DNA of 64,000 bases from Evernia prunastri. Lineage: Eukaryota > Ascomycota > Lecanoromycetes > Lecanorales > Parmeliaceae. The number at the start of each line of letters is the position of its first letter. Position 1 is the first letter of the stretch. Positions 1 to 9,576 of this stretch are shown piece after piece. A program made the position numbers and the translations under genes. Below the pieces are notes generated by a model that did not search any database, was not told where the DNA came from, and was given only the letters and a program-made list of their open reading frames with translations. The stretch is taken from the NCBI GenBank assembly GCA_003184365.1, contig NKYR01000097.1, forward strand, positions 1 through 64,000, in the 5' to 3' direction.

Positions 1-1348
1 TGAATAAATTCTGTTGGTTGATTGCTTGGGATCTGGATTGTGCTTTGACTTGAGGAAACCGGGCCTGCAAATAGTTTCGGTCTTCCCACTTTCCTGGTGT
101 CGCTGCTCATCTCCGCCAGCGCTTTCCTCTTAATGATATTCCTTGGTGGTACCACGGTGAAACCCTCATTGTCTTTCGCTATTGTGGGAGAGCTAGAGAG
201 TGGAACGTTAAACCATTTCGATTTATTTTCCAGCCTCTGCTGAATTCTGCGTATCTCTTTCCTTCGGATTTCGCAGTTTTTGCTCCAAGATTCGTGCTTC
301 CCTGGGCATACAGAGCATTGCACCTCTCCTGGTTTATTGATACCATGGTCCTGCGACTGGTGTGGTCCCGCACATCTACCGCATTTTGTTTTGTTGGTGC
401 AAGCTGCGGCCATGTGTCCATATTCTTGGCAGTTGTAGCATTGTCTTGGATCGCCTGTGCGTTCCCATTTCTCACATAGGAGAGGATTCTCGCTTTCTAA
501 AAAGCCTTCCGCCACCAGCCTGTTTGCCATCTCTGGGTTTGTAATTTCCAAAATCAATGTAGAGTATCTCTTCTTCCTTCCATATACGTCCGGTCTAAAG
601 GCGAAGCTAGGCCATGTTACGCTTGCTATTTCCAGTCCTGGATGGAGTCTGCAGTTGTCTTTTTTAAGTATTTCGATAGCTGCTTCTTGACAATTCGTAT
701 CGACCGCATCAACGCATACTCCGTGTACCGCTACCTGGAATGTCTGTCTCAATATTTTCGCGGAGGGGGTGACGCTCTTAACCCATTCGTTTGCTGCTTC
801 GAGTTCTTTCCTAGCCTCTACACTTTCCATAAGGAGAATGACATCCGCTCGTGCCGTTCTCCGTGCTGCGATAATTGAATCTGCTGCTGAGCAGCCGCCA
901 TTCTTGAACATTGTGACCAGTTGGGAACTTGTCGCTTTTGCCATCTGCGTTCTGATGTTGGCATCGTTGAGCCTTACTGTCATTTGCTTTGCTTTGGCAT
1001 TGTTGATCAAGGAAGGGGGAGGAGGGTTTGTCTCTGTATGTCTCGTCGCAGGGGGGGCCTCCCCGCCAACGACCTTTGCCCAACTCTTAATTGGCTGAGA
1101 GCCTGTTGCATCACGTGTCTTGAGGGTCTTTACCTCATTTTCCAGTGTTTCGATTCGTTTCTCTGAGCTGTTGATGTATCCTAGTACGGCTCCTAACGCC
1201 ACGCGGGCAGCTTTCAAGCCATGAGGTGTCATTCGGTGCATCTCCTCCAGTTCCAAAGCTTCCATAGCTTTTATACCATCCACTGCTGTCTTTTTCAATG
1301 CTTTCGCGTAGTCTCCTACTTCATTGTTGTCTTCCACCGTCCTCTGCG

Positions 1349-1379
<31 letters not shown>

Positions 1380-1460
1380 CGTATCGCGACACGTAGAAGG
1401 GGCGCGCTCCGCCGCGTCGCCGCTGCCATTTTCGCCGTCGACTGCGACGTCTCCCCTCGT
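1..1460 (-). CDS. LINE ORF1 gag-like protein, partial, start codon altered
   Basis: A nucleic-acid-binding protein of a Tad-like LINE, open from 1460 to the window edge (about 486 codons) with no stop. The N-terminal part has a run of threonines (GTT repeat on the plus strand, near 1348-1380) and a helical segment with hydrophobic heptads (TLENEVKTLK). The C-terminal third has a CCHC knuckle, CYNCQEYGHMAAAC, then two further Cys/His clusters starting CGRC and CSVC, as expected for ORF1p of this group. The codon matching the ATG of the second copy is ACG here (1460). The next in-frame ATG is at 1265, so this copy may start there or may have lost its start. Function is from family knowledge: ORF1p packages element RNA. 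Confidence 0.75.
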
Positions 1461-1506
1461 TGCTGATTCTCGCCTCTAAGTAGTAAATAATATATCTTTT
1501 AAGTTA
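1..1506 (-). mobile_element. Tad-type LINE, 5' half (runs off the left edge)
   Basis: This is the 5' part of a non-LTR retrotransposon on the minus strand. It holds most of a gag-like ORF1. The reverse transcriptase ORF2 would lie to the left of the window. The 5' boundary at 1506 is set by comparison with the second copy at 1965-2364: the two match up to this point and then diverge into different flanks, so both appear to be true 5' ends. There is no sign of RIP; ORF1 stays open for more than 480 codons, so the insertion looks recent or protected. Assignment to the Tad clade rests on the zinc-knuckle gag architecture and the fungal context. The ORF2 sequence would be needed to confirm it. 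Confidence 0.75.
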
Positions 1507-1593
1507 ATTAATCGCGCTCTCATATATAATCATATATTAAATATTTGATATAGATAAGAAAGAAGAATAACGCTAATCTCTTTGAGAATAAGA

Positions 1594-1963
1594 TGTCAGA
1601 ACCGTGCCCAGAGTCAAGTCTAATGGGGGTAAATTGAATAAGACAACTAGATAAGGAGGAAATATGTACAGAAGAAGAGCGCTTAAATACTAGGAAGAAT
1701 CCCCGCTAGCCTATGTGTCAATGGGAATGTGTCAATAACCAATAAACACTCTATGTGCTAGACACATAGCCATAAACACTCCCTATGTGCCTGACACCTA
1801 GGGTACGTCCGTAACACTACCCCCCCCCTCAGGCAAGCGATGCCCCAGCGCTGTAGATTGGCCTGCGAGTCGTCTGCGAGCAGAAAGGATAAAAATAGTG
1901 GCGAGACCCCGGAGATTTCGGAGACGGCGGGGCCGCTTTGACTTGGCAACAGCGTTGTGCGGC
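1594..1963 (-). mobile_element. 3' end of a Ty3/gypsy chromovirus: LTR plus the end of pol
   Basis: 1594-1816 is a 223 bp LTR in minus orientation, beginning TGTTACGG and ending TTCTGACA. 1817-1963 holds a G-rich polypurine tract next to the LTR and the last codons of the polyprotein, which match the 3' end of the element at 11563-14199 with some changes. The sequence then stops at an N (1964) and switches to LINE sequence, so the rest of the element is missing from the assembly. This LTR is almost identical to the solo LTR at 49637-49859 and differs more from the pair at 11563 and 13975. Confidence 0.85.
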
Positions 1964-1964
1964 N

Positions 1965-2364
1965 AGAGCCTGTTGCATCACGTGTCTTGAGGGTCTTTAC
2001 CTCATTTTCCAGTGTTTCGATTCGTTTCTCTGAGCTGTTGATGTATCCTAGTACGGCTCCTAACGCCACGCGGGCAGCTTTCAAGCCATGAGGTGTCATT
2101 CGGTGCATCTCCTCCAGTTCCAAAGCTTCCATAGCTTTTATACCATCCACTGCTGTCTTTTTCAATGCTTTCGCGTAGTCTCCTACTTCATTGTTGTCTT
2201 CCACCGTCCTCTGCGTTGTTGTTGTTGTTGTTGTTGTCGTATCGCGACACGTAGAAGGGGCGCGCTCCGCCGCGTCGCCGCTGCCATTTTCGCCGTCGAC
2301 TGCGACGTCTCCCCTCATTGCTGATTCTCGCCTCTAAGTAGTAAATAATATATCTTTTAAGTTC
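1965..2364 (-). mobile_element. Second 5' fragment of the same LINE
   Basis: This stretch repeats 1098-1506 almost base for base. The GTT run has 7 units here and 10 in the first copy, which accounts for the whole 9-base length difference. Here the ORF1 start is ATG (2318). The open frame from 2318 runs through the N at 1964 into gypsy sequence and ends in the LTR, so that 186-codon frame is a chimera and not a gene. The N and the abrupt change of element suggest collapsed repeats in a short-read assembly rather than a real fusion. Confidence 0.8.
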
Positions 2365-2999
2365 ATTCAAAATCTAATAAAATTCTTTTCCAATAAATAT
2401 AATTATTAAATTTAATATTAAAAATTAAATAATAATTTAATTATCTTTCGAAAAAGATTTATAGAGTTTTATTATTAATCAATATAGACTTTATAATATT
2501 TATAGACTTAATTATTAAAAACGCGATATTACGGCCGTCGAAAATCGAAAATTCTCGAACGATATCTTAAATTAAAATCTATTTTTATAAAAAAGACTAT
2601 AGGCTAATAATAAAATTTAATAACGTGATGTCACGGTCTCAGCCTTAGCGTTGCTCCAAGCTTCTCCGCGAACGGCGCTAGACTCAACTAGGCCTAGCGC
2701 ACCCACACATTTGTACTTAGAACAGCATTCCTTCTACATAGAACATCATAGTAGAATTCCATTCAAACCTGATTCATAGTATCATTACGATCCAATATCA
2801 AGTCCCTGACACGTGATATTATTAACGTTAATATTATTAAAATAATAATATTTTAAAAGAAATTTTATCGATTTTATTTCGTTTTAATATATATAAATAA
2901 ACGAAATCGAGTCTTCACGTAACGTAGCTCTCAATTACGTCACGCAGATTATTAAAAAATAAATATAAAAATAAAAGAATATTTATATATTATATTAAA
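2365..2999. other. AT-rich island, left part
   Basis: Very AT-rich sequence with no open frame of note, dominated by TTAATA/ATAAT runs, with a slightly more GC-rich patch at about 2625-2820. It resumes at 6894-7030 on the far side of the copia-type insertion. This composition is what RIP leaves in old repeats in Pezizomycotina. No parent repeat can be recognised. Confidence 0.6.
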
Positions 3000-3162
3000 T
3001 GTTGAACAGAGTGTATGGTGGGCAACATTGATGCATGGAAGTGTGTAGATTGCTGAGGCCAGCTGGCCTGACTATATACTGAAGAGCCACGTGACTACGT
3101 CACGTGGTCATGTCTACCACATACGGTATAGGCTGAATCTAAGAAACCACTGGTTTTCAACA
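3000..3162 (-). repeat. Copia-type LTR, left (3' LTR of the element)
   Basis: 163 bp, identical to 6731-6893. It contains a palindrome, CACGTGACTACGTCACGTG, at about 3089-3107. The inner edge is followed by CTCCCCCTCA, the complement of a polypurine tract, which marks this as the downstream LTR of a minus-strand element. Confidence 0.9.
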
Positions 3163-4115
3163 CTCCCCCTCAGCGTCTACTGTATGCCTTGGTCAGTAGG
3201 AAGGTCAATAGGAATAGTTGAGAAACCGCATCCTTGCACGTGCAAGGTGTGAGAATCCTTCTAGGTCCTTCCACACCGAGTGAAGGGTTGAAATGCTCCT
3301 CTGAAGGCCTAAGCATTGACCGAACCCTGCAGCGAGCATCCGCATGCCCTGGATAATAGCAAGACCAAGAGCAAGAGTCGAGAGAGCGGGTCTATGCAGG
3401 TGCAGATGCAACGACATGTACGAGTTTTCGCTGATAGATGAAGGTCTGATAATGCTCCCCCAAGGGCCTAGTGCGAATCCGCAGGAAACTAGGCAGGAGT
3501 CGTGGCGTTCCGCAACACGCACTGGTAGGCTACAAAGTAGCAGGACGATTAAGAGACCATTGAAAAGGCGCGTCCCAACCAGTGTAGGGTGTAATGATAT
3601 CTTCAGAGCTTGCCTGACAAGGCAGCCCCAGGATGCCTCTCCAAAGTTCTGTAGCATACGTTTAGCCTCTGGCTCTTGCGTAGTAGAGGTGAATCGTAGA
3701 GGCCAACGTATATGTTTGAGCAAGGAAAGCGGCGACTCTCCCCTACATCGTTCACGTGAGTAAAGCTTCAAAATGCTCCCCCAACGATATATTGCAAGTA
3801 CTTTGATATGCGGAGCAGTAGTGGTGTGGGCGTGCGGTCGTGCGATCAGCGCTGGGACTCAAGGCTTCGAAGTCCTGAAGTAGTGCGAGCTCTTTCGTGC
3901 AAGGCGTGTGAGCTTCTCGGCTATATCCCAGAACTTTTGAGAACGAGTAGACCTCGTCGTTGACCTTCATCGCATGTGATCTCTAGAGCCGTATGTCGTA
4001 ATCATATATTCGATCATGCCAAAATGCTCCTCCAAGGCCTTGCTCTAATCTAAATTGACATGTGTCTGCGTAATTGCCCCAGCAGACTAGGTATAGGTCG
4101 CAACACGATATCGAG

Positions 4116-4233
4116 ACTGGCGACCAGATAGAGTCGTGTGAGGCGCGAGATAATCAACCGTCAAGGTGACTGAAACTGGCGACCAGATAGAGTTGTGTGA
4201 GGCGCGAAATAAACAACCGTCAAGGTGACTGAA
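4116..4233. repeat. Tandem duplication, two 59 bp units
   Basis: Units at 4116-4174 and 4175-4233 begin ACTGGCGACCAGATAGAG and differ at a few positions. They lie inside the copia-type element. The period equals that of the second repeat block at about 4930-5200. Confidence 0.85.
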
Positions 4234-4929
4234 ACATTGAACGACGGTCAGACTGACACTGGCTACGCTTATATATGAAGGTTGCGAATGCGTTGAATCT
4301 CCCCCACATCTTCGATGTCCGACGTAGACGCACTAAGATGGTGAAGCGTAGTCGAGACGCCGGCGTCACTTGAAGTGTTAGTCATAGGTCCATGCCATAA
4401 ACCTTTGGGGTAGAGCGCTCCCCCAAATGAATGCTCTCTGTAGTGCAAATCCTATGCCAAAGAAGAGAAAATGATCGACTATGACGGCCGTGCTAAAGAA
4501 CGTTTAAATCAAGACCCCAAACCACGAGGTCTTCGGACGGGAACAAGAGTAATCGCATACAGCGAACAGAAAATCCTGCGAAGCATGTGGAAGAGCCGCA
4601 TAGAGTTGCTTTGCTGATAGCGGTTCCGAGCAGGAGAGATGTCTGTAGACAAAGCATCAAGTCTTTGGACCTTGTCTAGATCTCGCCCTTAAGTTAGACT
4701 AGATTGACTTGATCAGATGTACTCCTAAAGCAAATTGCAATTGTTGGTGATACTTGTCGAACTGATTGCATCTGCATAGACGTTTGATCTGATCTAATCT
4801 GGTGGGTTTGACGACCTGATTTGCAGATCTGATTGCAGAATCTCAACTGGGCATATACAAGGTGCGCCCTCGGAGCTACACTCGTCTTGTGCGAGGTACT
4901 CTCTCAGGCTGTATCTTGTGCTCTTGCTT

Positions 4930-5200
4930 GCCACGCCGGATGCTCCTCCAAAGCTGTATCTTGTGCAGTGTGCTCTTGCTTGCTGCACACACAAGAGGAT
5001 GCTCCCCCAGAGCTGTATCCTATGCAGTGTGCTCTTGCTTGCTGCACACACAAGAGGATGCTCCCCCAGAGCTGTATCCTATGCAGTGTGCTCTTGCTTG
5101 CTGCACACACAAGAGGGTGCTCCCCCAGAGCTGTATCCTATGCAGTATGCTCTTGCATGCTGCACACACAGGATGCTTCCTCAGAGCTGTCTTATGCGGT
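4930..5200. repeat. Tandem repeat block, about five 59 bp units
   Basis: Units carry GCTCCCCCAGAGCTGTATC followed by a TGCTCTTGCTTGCTGCACAC tract. The same internal point recurs at 4943, 5002, 5061, 5120 and 5176, giving a 59-base period and a 3-base deletion in the last unit. The first and last units are diverged and the middle three are nearly identical. Cysteine-rich open frames over this block on both strands are by-products of the repeat, not genes. Confidence 0.9.
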
Positions 5201-6718
5201 ATGACTAGCTCTTTCGAGCTAATCCTTCTCTTGGCTGCACTCTACAGTATTCCCTGATCTTCTTCTTTCATCTACTCCCACGAGCTAGATGCTTAGGTAC
5301 GTCGCTTGCGGCTCATCCCTCCTATCTCCCCCACGTACTTGCCGTGCGAGAAACGAAGCATGATAGGGTTGTAGGGATTAGATGCTGAATTTGTCGTGCT
5401 AGACAAGGACGGAACCCAAGGCAGAGAAAGAAAAAAAATCCCTATTGAGAGCTCCTCGTCGACTCAAAGAACGTCCCCAAAGTCACAGAAAGTAAAGAAA
5501 TCCTAAAATAAACAATGCAAACTCCCCCAAAGTAGGGCGGGTGGGCGGCAGAAATCGGTTTTTTGGGTATTCCAGCGACAACATAACGGTAGTATCGATG
5601 TAGTGACGCTTAGCGAATTGATATTGGTTGTTCCTCCGTAGATCTGACAAGATCCGTCTCCCGAATGTTAGACGTGAGCTTGATTTGCAGTGTTGATCCA
5701 ATAGGAACAGCGTCGCACGCGCTTAAGAAACGAAAGTGATAAAAGAGCCAGACATGAGGCAGTCTAAATAAACTGATCCGGCGACGTTGAAGGTATGCCA
5801 AATGAGATAGATGTCTCGTGCATGGCAATCACTTCGTATGTGATTGATTTTGGCATCTTGAGTTTTGTGCCAGATGGCAAAGTCATGTGTGACCGTTCTG
5901 GCAATTGATGATCCATCTCTATCGCACCCATGTACATTCCCATATTGTATTCCCAAGCTCTTAAATCTCATTGTAGGGTAGGCAGGGTGTTCGCGGGACA
6001 GGAATAGAGGATGGAAAAAGCCACGTAGATAGTCGTTTCGTGCTTCGGCTATGTGGCAGTTGAGGTGCCGTCTGGCGATCGATTTGTACTGGATCGTGCG
6101 GCAGTTCATAGGCCAATGGGTAGTCATTCCGTACTAGACTAGATGGCGATGGTCGAAGAGGATAGAATGCCTGCAACCGTGCAGGACTTTTGACTGGGCG
6201 GTACAGTCTATACCTCGCCTTGCTCGTTCCCGTCCGTATCGAGCTGCCGCGTGAGTCTACCGTCGACTCTCCTACTTTTGCCAAACCGTTAGGCACGGTG
6301 TAGGTACCGTAGCTCTTCTTCGTCCTCCAGGACACGGTTAGCCACGTCGTATGTAAGGCGCCCTACCTCACTGCCGTTTACTCCTCCCATGAGGATGGGG
6401 AGTCGAGCCCCTGCGAGTCATGCCTCCTCGCTGCCGTTGCCTTACCAAAAGGCCGTACCGTGGACGAGCGGTTGCTGCACCCTGCAGCGCCATTCGCCTC
6501 CTTCTTGAAGTCTTCAAAACGACGTGGGAAGGAAGCCCGGAGGTCAACGCCGGGTGTGTGAGTCGTCGCACAGCTCACTGCCGTTGCTCCTCCCCGAGAA
6601 GCCGTACCGTGGTCGAACGGTGGCTGGTTAGGCCTTCTTATACTGAAGGAGTACCACTCTTCAGGACACCTCCCTTGCTGCTCCTGACAGCTAGCTAGCA
6701 AGTGCATCGCGCGAAGCC

Positions 6719-6730
6719 GGGCTCATAACC
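6719..6730 (-). other. Primer binding site, half-tRNA(iMet) type
   Basis: The plus strand reads GGGCTCATAACC directly before the LTR. This equals the anticodon stem-loop (CAU) of fungal initiator tRNA-Met, so the element RNA carries the complement. Copia-type elements are known to prime from an internal fragment of tRNA-iMet cut at the anticodon loop rather than from its 3' CCA end. The site abuts the LTR with no gap. This is the main evidence for copia affiliation, since coding domains are absent. Confidence 0.75.
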
Positions 6731-6893
6731 TGTTGAACAGAGTGTATGGTGGGCAACATTGATGCATGGAAGTGTGTAGATTGCTGAGGCCAGCTGGCCT
6801 GACTATATACTGAAGAGCCACGTGACTACGTCACGTGGTCATGTCTACCACATACGGTATAGGCTGAATCTAAGAAACCACTGGTTTTCAACA
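6731..6893 (-). repeat. Copia-type LTR, right (5' LTR of the element)
   Basis: 163 bp, identical to 3000-3162, with the same CACGTG-containing palindrome. It is followed outside by TTAAA, the target duplication. Because the element reads on the minus strand, transcription should start within this copy. I see no strong TATA box to place the start. Confidence 0.9.
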
Positions 6894-7030
6894 TTAAACG
6901 TTATTAATATATTTAAATAATAATTTCGTTTATAAATTTAATTTTAATAATTTATTTAATATTATTATTTTCGGGATTTTAAATAATAAAATAATAAAAT
7001 AATAAAATTATAATTTAAATTAATATTAAG
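6894..7030. other. AT-rich island, right part
   Basis: Continuation of the AT-rich island interrupted by the copia-type insertion. It starts with the second copy of the TTAAA target duplication. There is no coding capacity. Confidence 0.6.
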
Positions 7031-7201
7031 TTTGCCAGGACTTCTGGTGTCGACCTCCGTACTGCAAGAGTGACTTTCTAACCATCTACACTCCACTGCG
7101 CTATGAGTTATATGCTATTTCGCTGACCAAGCTATCAGCCTCAGTTACTCAGCAGATAGTAACTCGACGCAAAGTACATCCAACCAGCTCGGTCTCTAGA
7201 C

Positions 7202-8055
7202 ATGGCCCGACGTGCGAAGAGAAGGGATCCATCCAGTACGGTGAACTCGACGGTAAGACTGGACGAACGGTCTTTGGGGTAAGATGAATCGGAGCCGTAC
7301 CTCCAGCAAGCACTGATGGATTTACTAACTTTCCTAGCACTGTAGGCGAGCACAACCTCATTCCTAATCTTATCTCTAAGTTGCCATTCGACATCCTGAA
7401 AACGATCTACCACCTGATCCTAAAGGAGGAGCATGGTGTGCTGCTCCTTCGCTTCAAGGACCATACACTTTCGACTGCATACACTCTCGGCCCAAGTGTC
7501 CCGGATGCCCAATGGTACGACACGAGCGACGCTGACATGAAGAGAATATTGGAGGATGAGGAACGTTGATATGAAGGACCGCGCACGGGCGTCAAACTGA
7601 ATGGAATGCAGCATGAGGTCTACAATTTCAGGAATGTGGGATTCTGCATGGTGTCGAGAGCTATTTACAACACGGCGATCTGCTATTTTTTTAGCATGAA
7701 CCTCTTTCGGTGCTTGGACTTCGACGACCTAGAGAATTTCTTGCAAGATGTCAGACATGTTCACATGATCGACAAGATCCAGGTCGTTTGGAAAGGTGGG
7801 TATAAAGGTGGTATAAAGGCGATTACGAAGGGAATCCGCGCATTACAGAACAGGGCCACGGGGCTGAAGAAGTTGCATCTTATCGTTGGGAATGAGGTTA
7901 GTGAGGCTATGCTCACCCAGAAGGCGTGGCGATTGATATGCAAAATGGCTCGGCAGAAGAAATGGCAGGTACACTTAGATGGTAAGGCGGGGGGTTTGCT
8001 CAAGGCGCGCCAGCAGCTAGAGGATGAGGGCCAAAAGACAACCTCTCCTGAATAG
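7202..8055 (+). pseudogene. F-box-like gene broken by one in-frame TGA
   Basis: I read two exons, 7202-7278 and 7338-8055, around a 59 bp intron (GTAAGA ... CTAAC-TTTCC-TAG). Joining them keeps frame from ATG 7202 to the stop at 8053-8055, about 263 codons, except for TGA at 7567-7569. Near the N-terminus is LPFDILKTIYHLILKEE, which resembles the LP-x-E-[LI]-x-x-x-I-Y start of fungal F-box/DUF7730-like proteins. The remainder is a mixed alpha/beta region ending in a basic tail. CGA-to-TGA is a typical RIP product, so the stop may be a RIP scar. It could also be a sequencing error or a true short gene. Family assignment is weak. Confidence 0.5.
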
Positions 8056-8399
8056 AGGGCTAGATCACATAAAGGGGGCAGTTACGGGAAGATGATACAG
8101 AGTAGTTCCACGCTCGATCTGGTTGTTAGTTTGTAACCTGGCAGTAGGAAGCATGGGTAGTTTGGTCGGAGGCCTTCAGCAGCCCTTCCCGACGTTCCTC
8201 CTCCTTTTTCAACCTCTTCTTAAGTACCACCATTCTCGCCTCCAGGCCTTCTGTCGTGTCCCTACAACCGGTCTCGTTCACCTCCCTAGCCATACTGTCC
8301 AGCAGTGCCTCAAATCCGACGTTCTGAGAAGGCTCATTAAGTTTAGCAACGCCACCATCTTCGAGGCTTTAGCGCTGTCGTGTTCTGTCTAACTAGACC
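8056..8399. other. Gap with a minus-strand coiled-coil-like frame only
   Basis: The minus strand is open from about 8385 to 8120 and reads a charged stretch containing ARMVVLKKRLKKEEERREG, suggestive of a coiled coil. It lies just downstream of the WD40 relic on the same strand but is separated from it by stops, and it has no convincing start. I cannot support it as a gene. Confidence 0.3.
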
Positions 8400-8655
8400 T
8401 TTGCTTTAACGTCCCACAGTCTGACAGTCTTGTCGTTAGATGCAGAGAGGCCAGAAGCTGGCGGTCAGGCAAGAACACCACCGCCTTGACCGATTTTGAA
8501 TGACCTTCAAGTGCTTGTAAAGAGGGCGTCCAATCCTTTTCCACAATTGGTGGTCTTTCTGTCCACGCTGGTAACTCTTCTGAGAACAGGCATTTAACAA
8601 TACTAGCTTCTGGGCTGAAAAGAAGGGCAGAATCATAGACTTGGAGGGGCGTCGT
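8400..8655 (-). pseudogene. Remnant of a NACHT-WD40 (STAND/NLR) gene
   Basis: Read on the minus strand from 8655, the frame gives the linker found between NACHT and WD40 domains in fungal NLRs (LQVYDSALLFSPEASIVK, then EKDWTPSLQALEGHS). It continues into the start of a WD40 blade (SVKAVVFLPDRQLLAS). A one-base shift then carries on as SNDKTVRLWDVKAK, the end of the same blade. Only this blade is left; the NACHT part and other blades are gone. Such NLRs act in heterokaryon incompatibility and immunity-like responses. The frameshift and truncation make it non-functional. Confidence 0.7.
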
Positions 8656-8763
8656 TTCTATAACGTATCTGAACTCGAGAAATAAAGGCTAGCAGATTTT
8701 TGTTAGCTTGAAATTAGAGGTCGAAAGGATCAGCACCTAGAACACATAGAACTACTCTATAGT

Positions 8764-9063
8764 ATGTATCTCAGGTATAGCGTCCAACGCTTTGATCATA
8801 AGTATCGCTCCAGACATTTTGCCCATCAGACTAAGTCCTTCAAGCCAGTGAAGGAAATGGATTCGAAGGAATTCATATACGTGAGTACTATCATGCCGAC
8901 TAAGATCACTCTGTTGGAGATGATCAACTCAATACTGATATGCATATTGAACGTGATAGGGCAAGTATTGATCCACTGTACTGATTTCTGTTTCATTCTT
9001 CAGTTTACCGGGCGTCCTGAGGCGACAGATGTTTCTTTTCAAGATCTTTGGTATGACGCATAA
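8764..9063 (+). pseudogene. Short two-exon coding fragment, unknown family
   Basis: ATG 8764 to 8880, then a 123 bp candidate intron (GTGAGT ... TTCTTCAG, 8881-9003), then 9004-9063 ending in TAA. The product would be 58 residues, ending FTGRPEATDVSFQDLWYDA. The splice sites look real and the end reads like the C-terminus of a larger protein, so this may be a gene fragment. I do not recognise the family. Confidence 0.3.
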
Positions 9064-9576
9064 GCATTATTCAGCTATGTCGTGATGAGCCTTTTCTTGG
9101 TCGATCCAGAAATGTCTATCGAAGCATCACTCCTTATTGACGAGAAAGTCGCGGAAAGATGGATGAAGTAGTTGGATTGGTGCATTTCGATCTTCCGGAA
9201 CGTTCAGCACCGATTTCTGAGTGTTCAATGTAGTACTGATTGTCTTTGATCGAGCTCTGTGGACTCCGCTTCCGATCAATGCGGGTCAGCTACAGTTTTC
9301 GTACCGCTAAACGACCATGGGAACAGTGCTGACCTTTTGTCCGAGCCGAGTCATTCATGGCGTGCTTGACCTGAGCTTGTGAGCAGGGGAAATATTGAGG
9401 CTTTGGCTCCCCACAGTATCGTCTGTGTCTTGTCAGCGGAAGGAACGTAGCGGTTTGGATAGTTGGGGAGATGCAAAAGAGCATGGGTAAACAGGCTAAA
9501 AATCAGGAGAACGCGGGATAGATCTACTCTATTTCGCTATGTACATACAGTGCTTCTGCACATTACCCGCAGCACC
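9064..9576. other. No recognisable gene
   Basis: Mixed-composition sequence. Small frames on both strands show no motif, and I find no repeat of other window sequence here. Confidence 0.4.

Larger units (their letters stand above)
3000..6893 (-). mobile_element. Copia-type LTR element without recognisable gag-pol (LARD-like)
   Basis: A complete 3,894 bp insertion. Two LTRs of 163 bp (3000-3162 and 6731-6893) read the same base for base. They begin TGTTGAAC and end TTCAACA and are flanked by the 5-base target duplication TTAAA (2995-2999 and 6894-6898). Orientation is minus: a primer-site-like sequence abuts the right LTR (6719-6730) and a polypurine tract (TGAGGGGGAG on the minus strand) abuts the left LTR. 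The 3.57 kb interior has only short frames, and none resembles gag, integrase, reverse transcriptase or RNase H. It therefore looks non-autonomous and mobilised in trans. Identical LTRs imply a recent insertion. Confidence 0.85.

Noticed and set aside
1221..1466. Frame with a poly-cysteine run on the plus strand
   Set aside because: Antisense of the GTT/threonine repeat in LINE ORF1.
1758..2318. 186-codon minus-strand frame
   Set aside because: It crosses the N at 1964 and joins LINE ORF1 to the gypsy 3' end and LTR; an assembly chimera.
4833..5257. Long cysteine-rich open frames on both strands
   Set aside because: They are translations of the 59 bp tandem repeat; the period and strand symmetry explain them.
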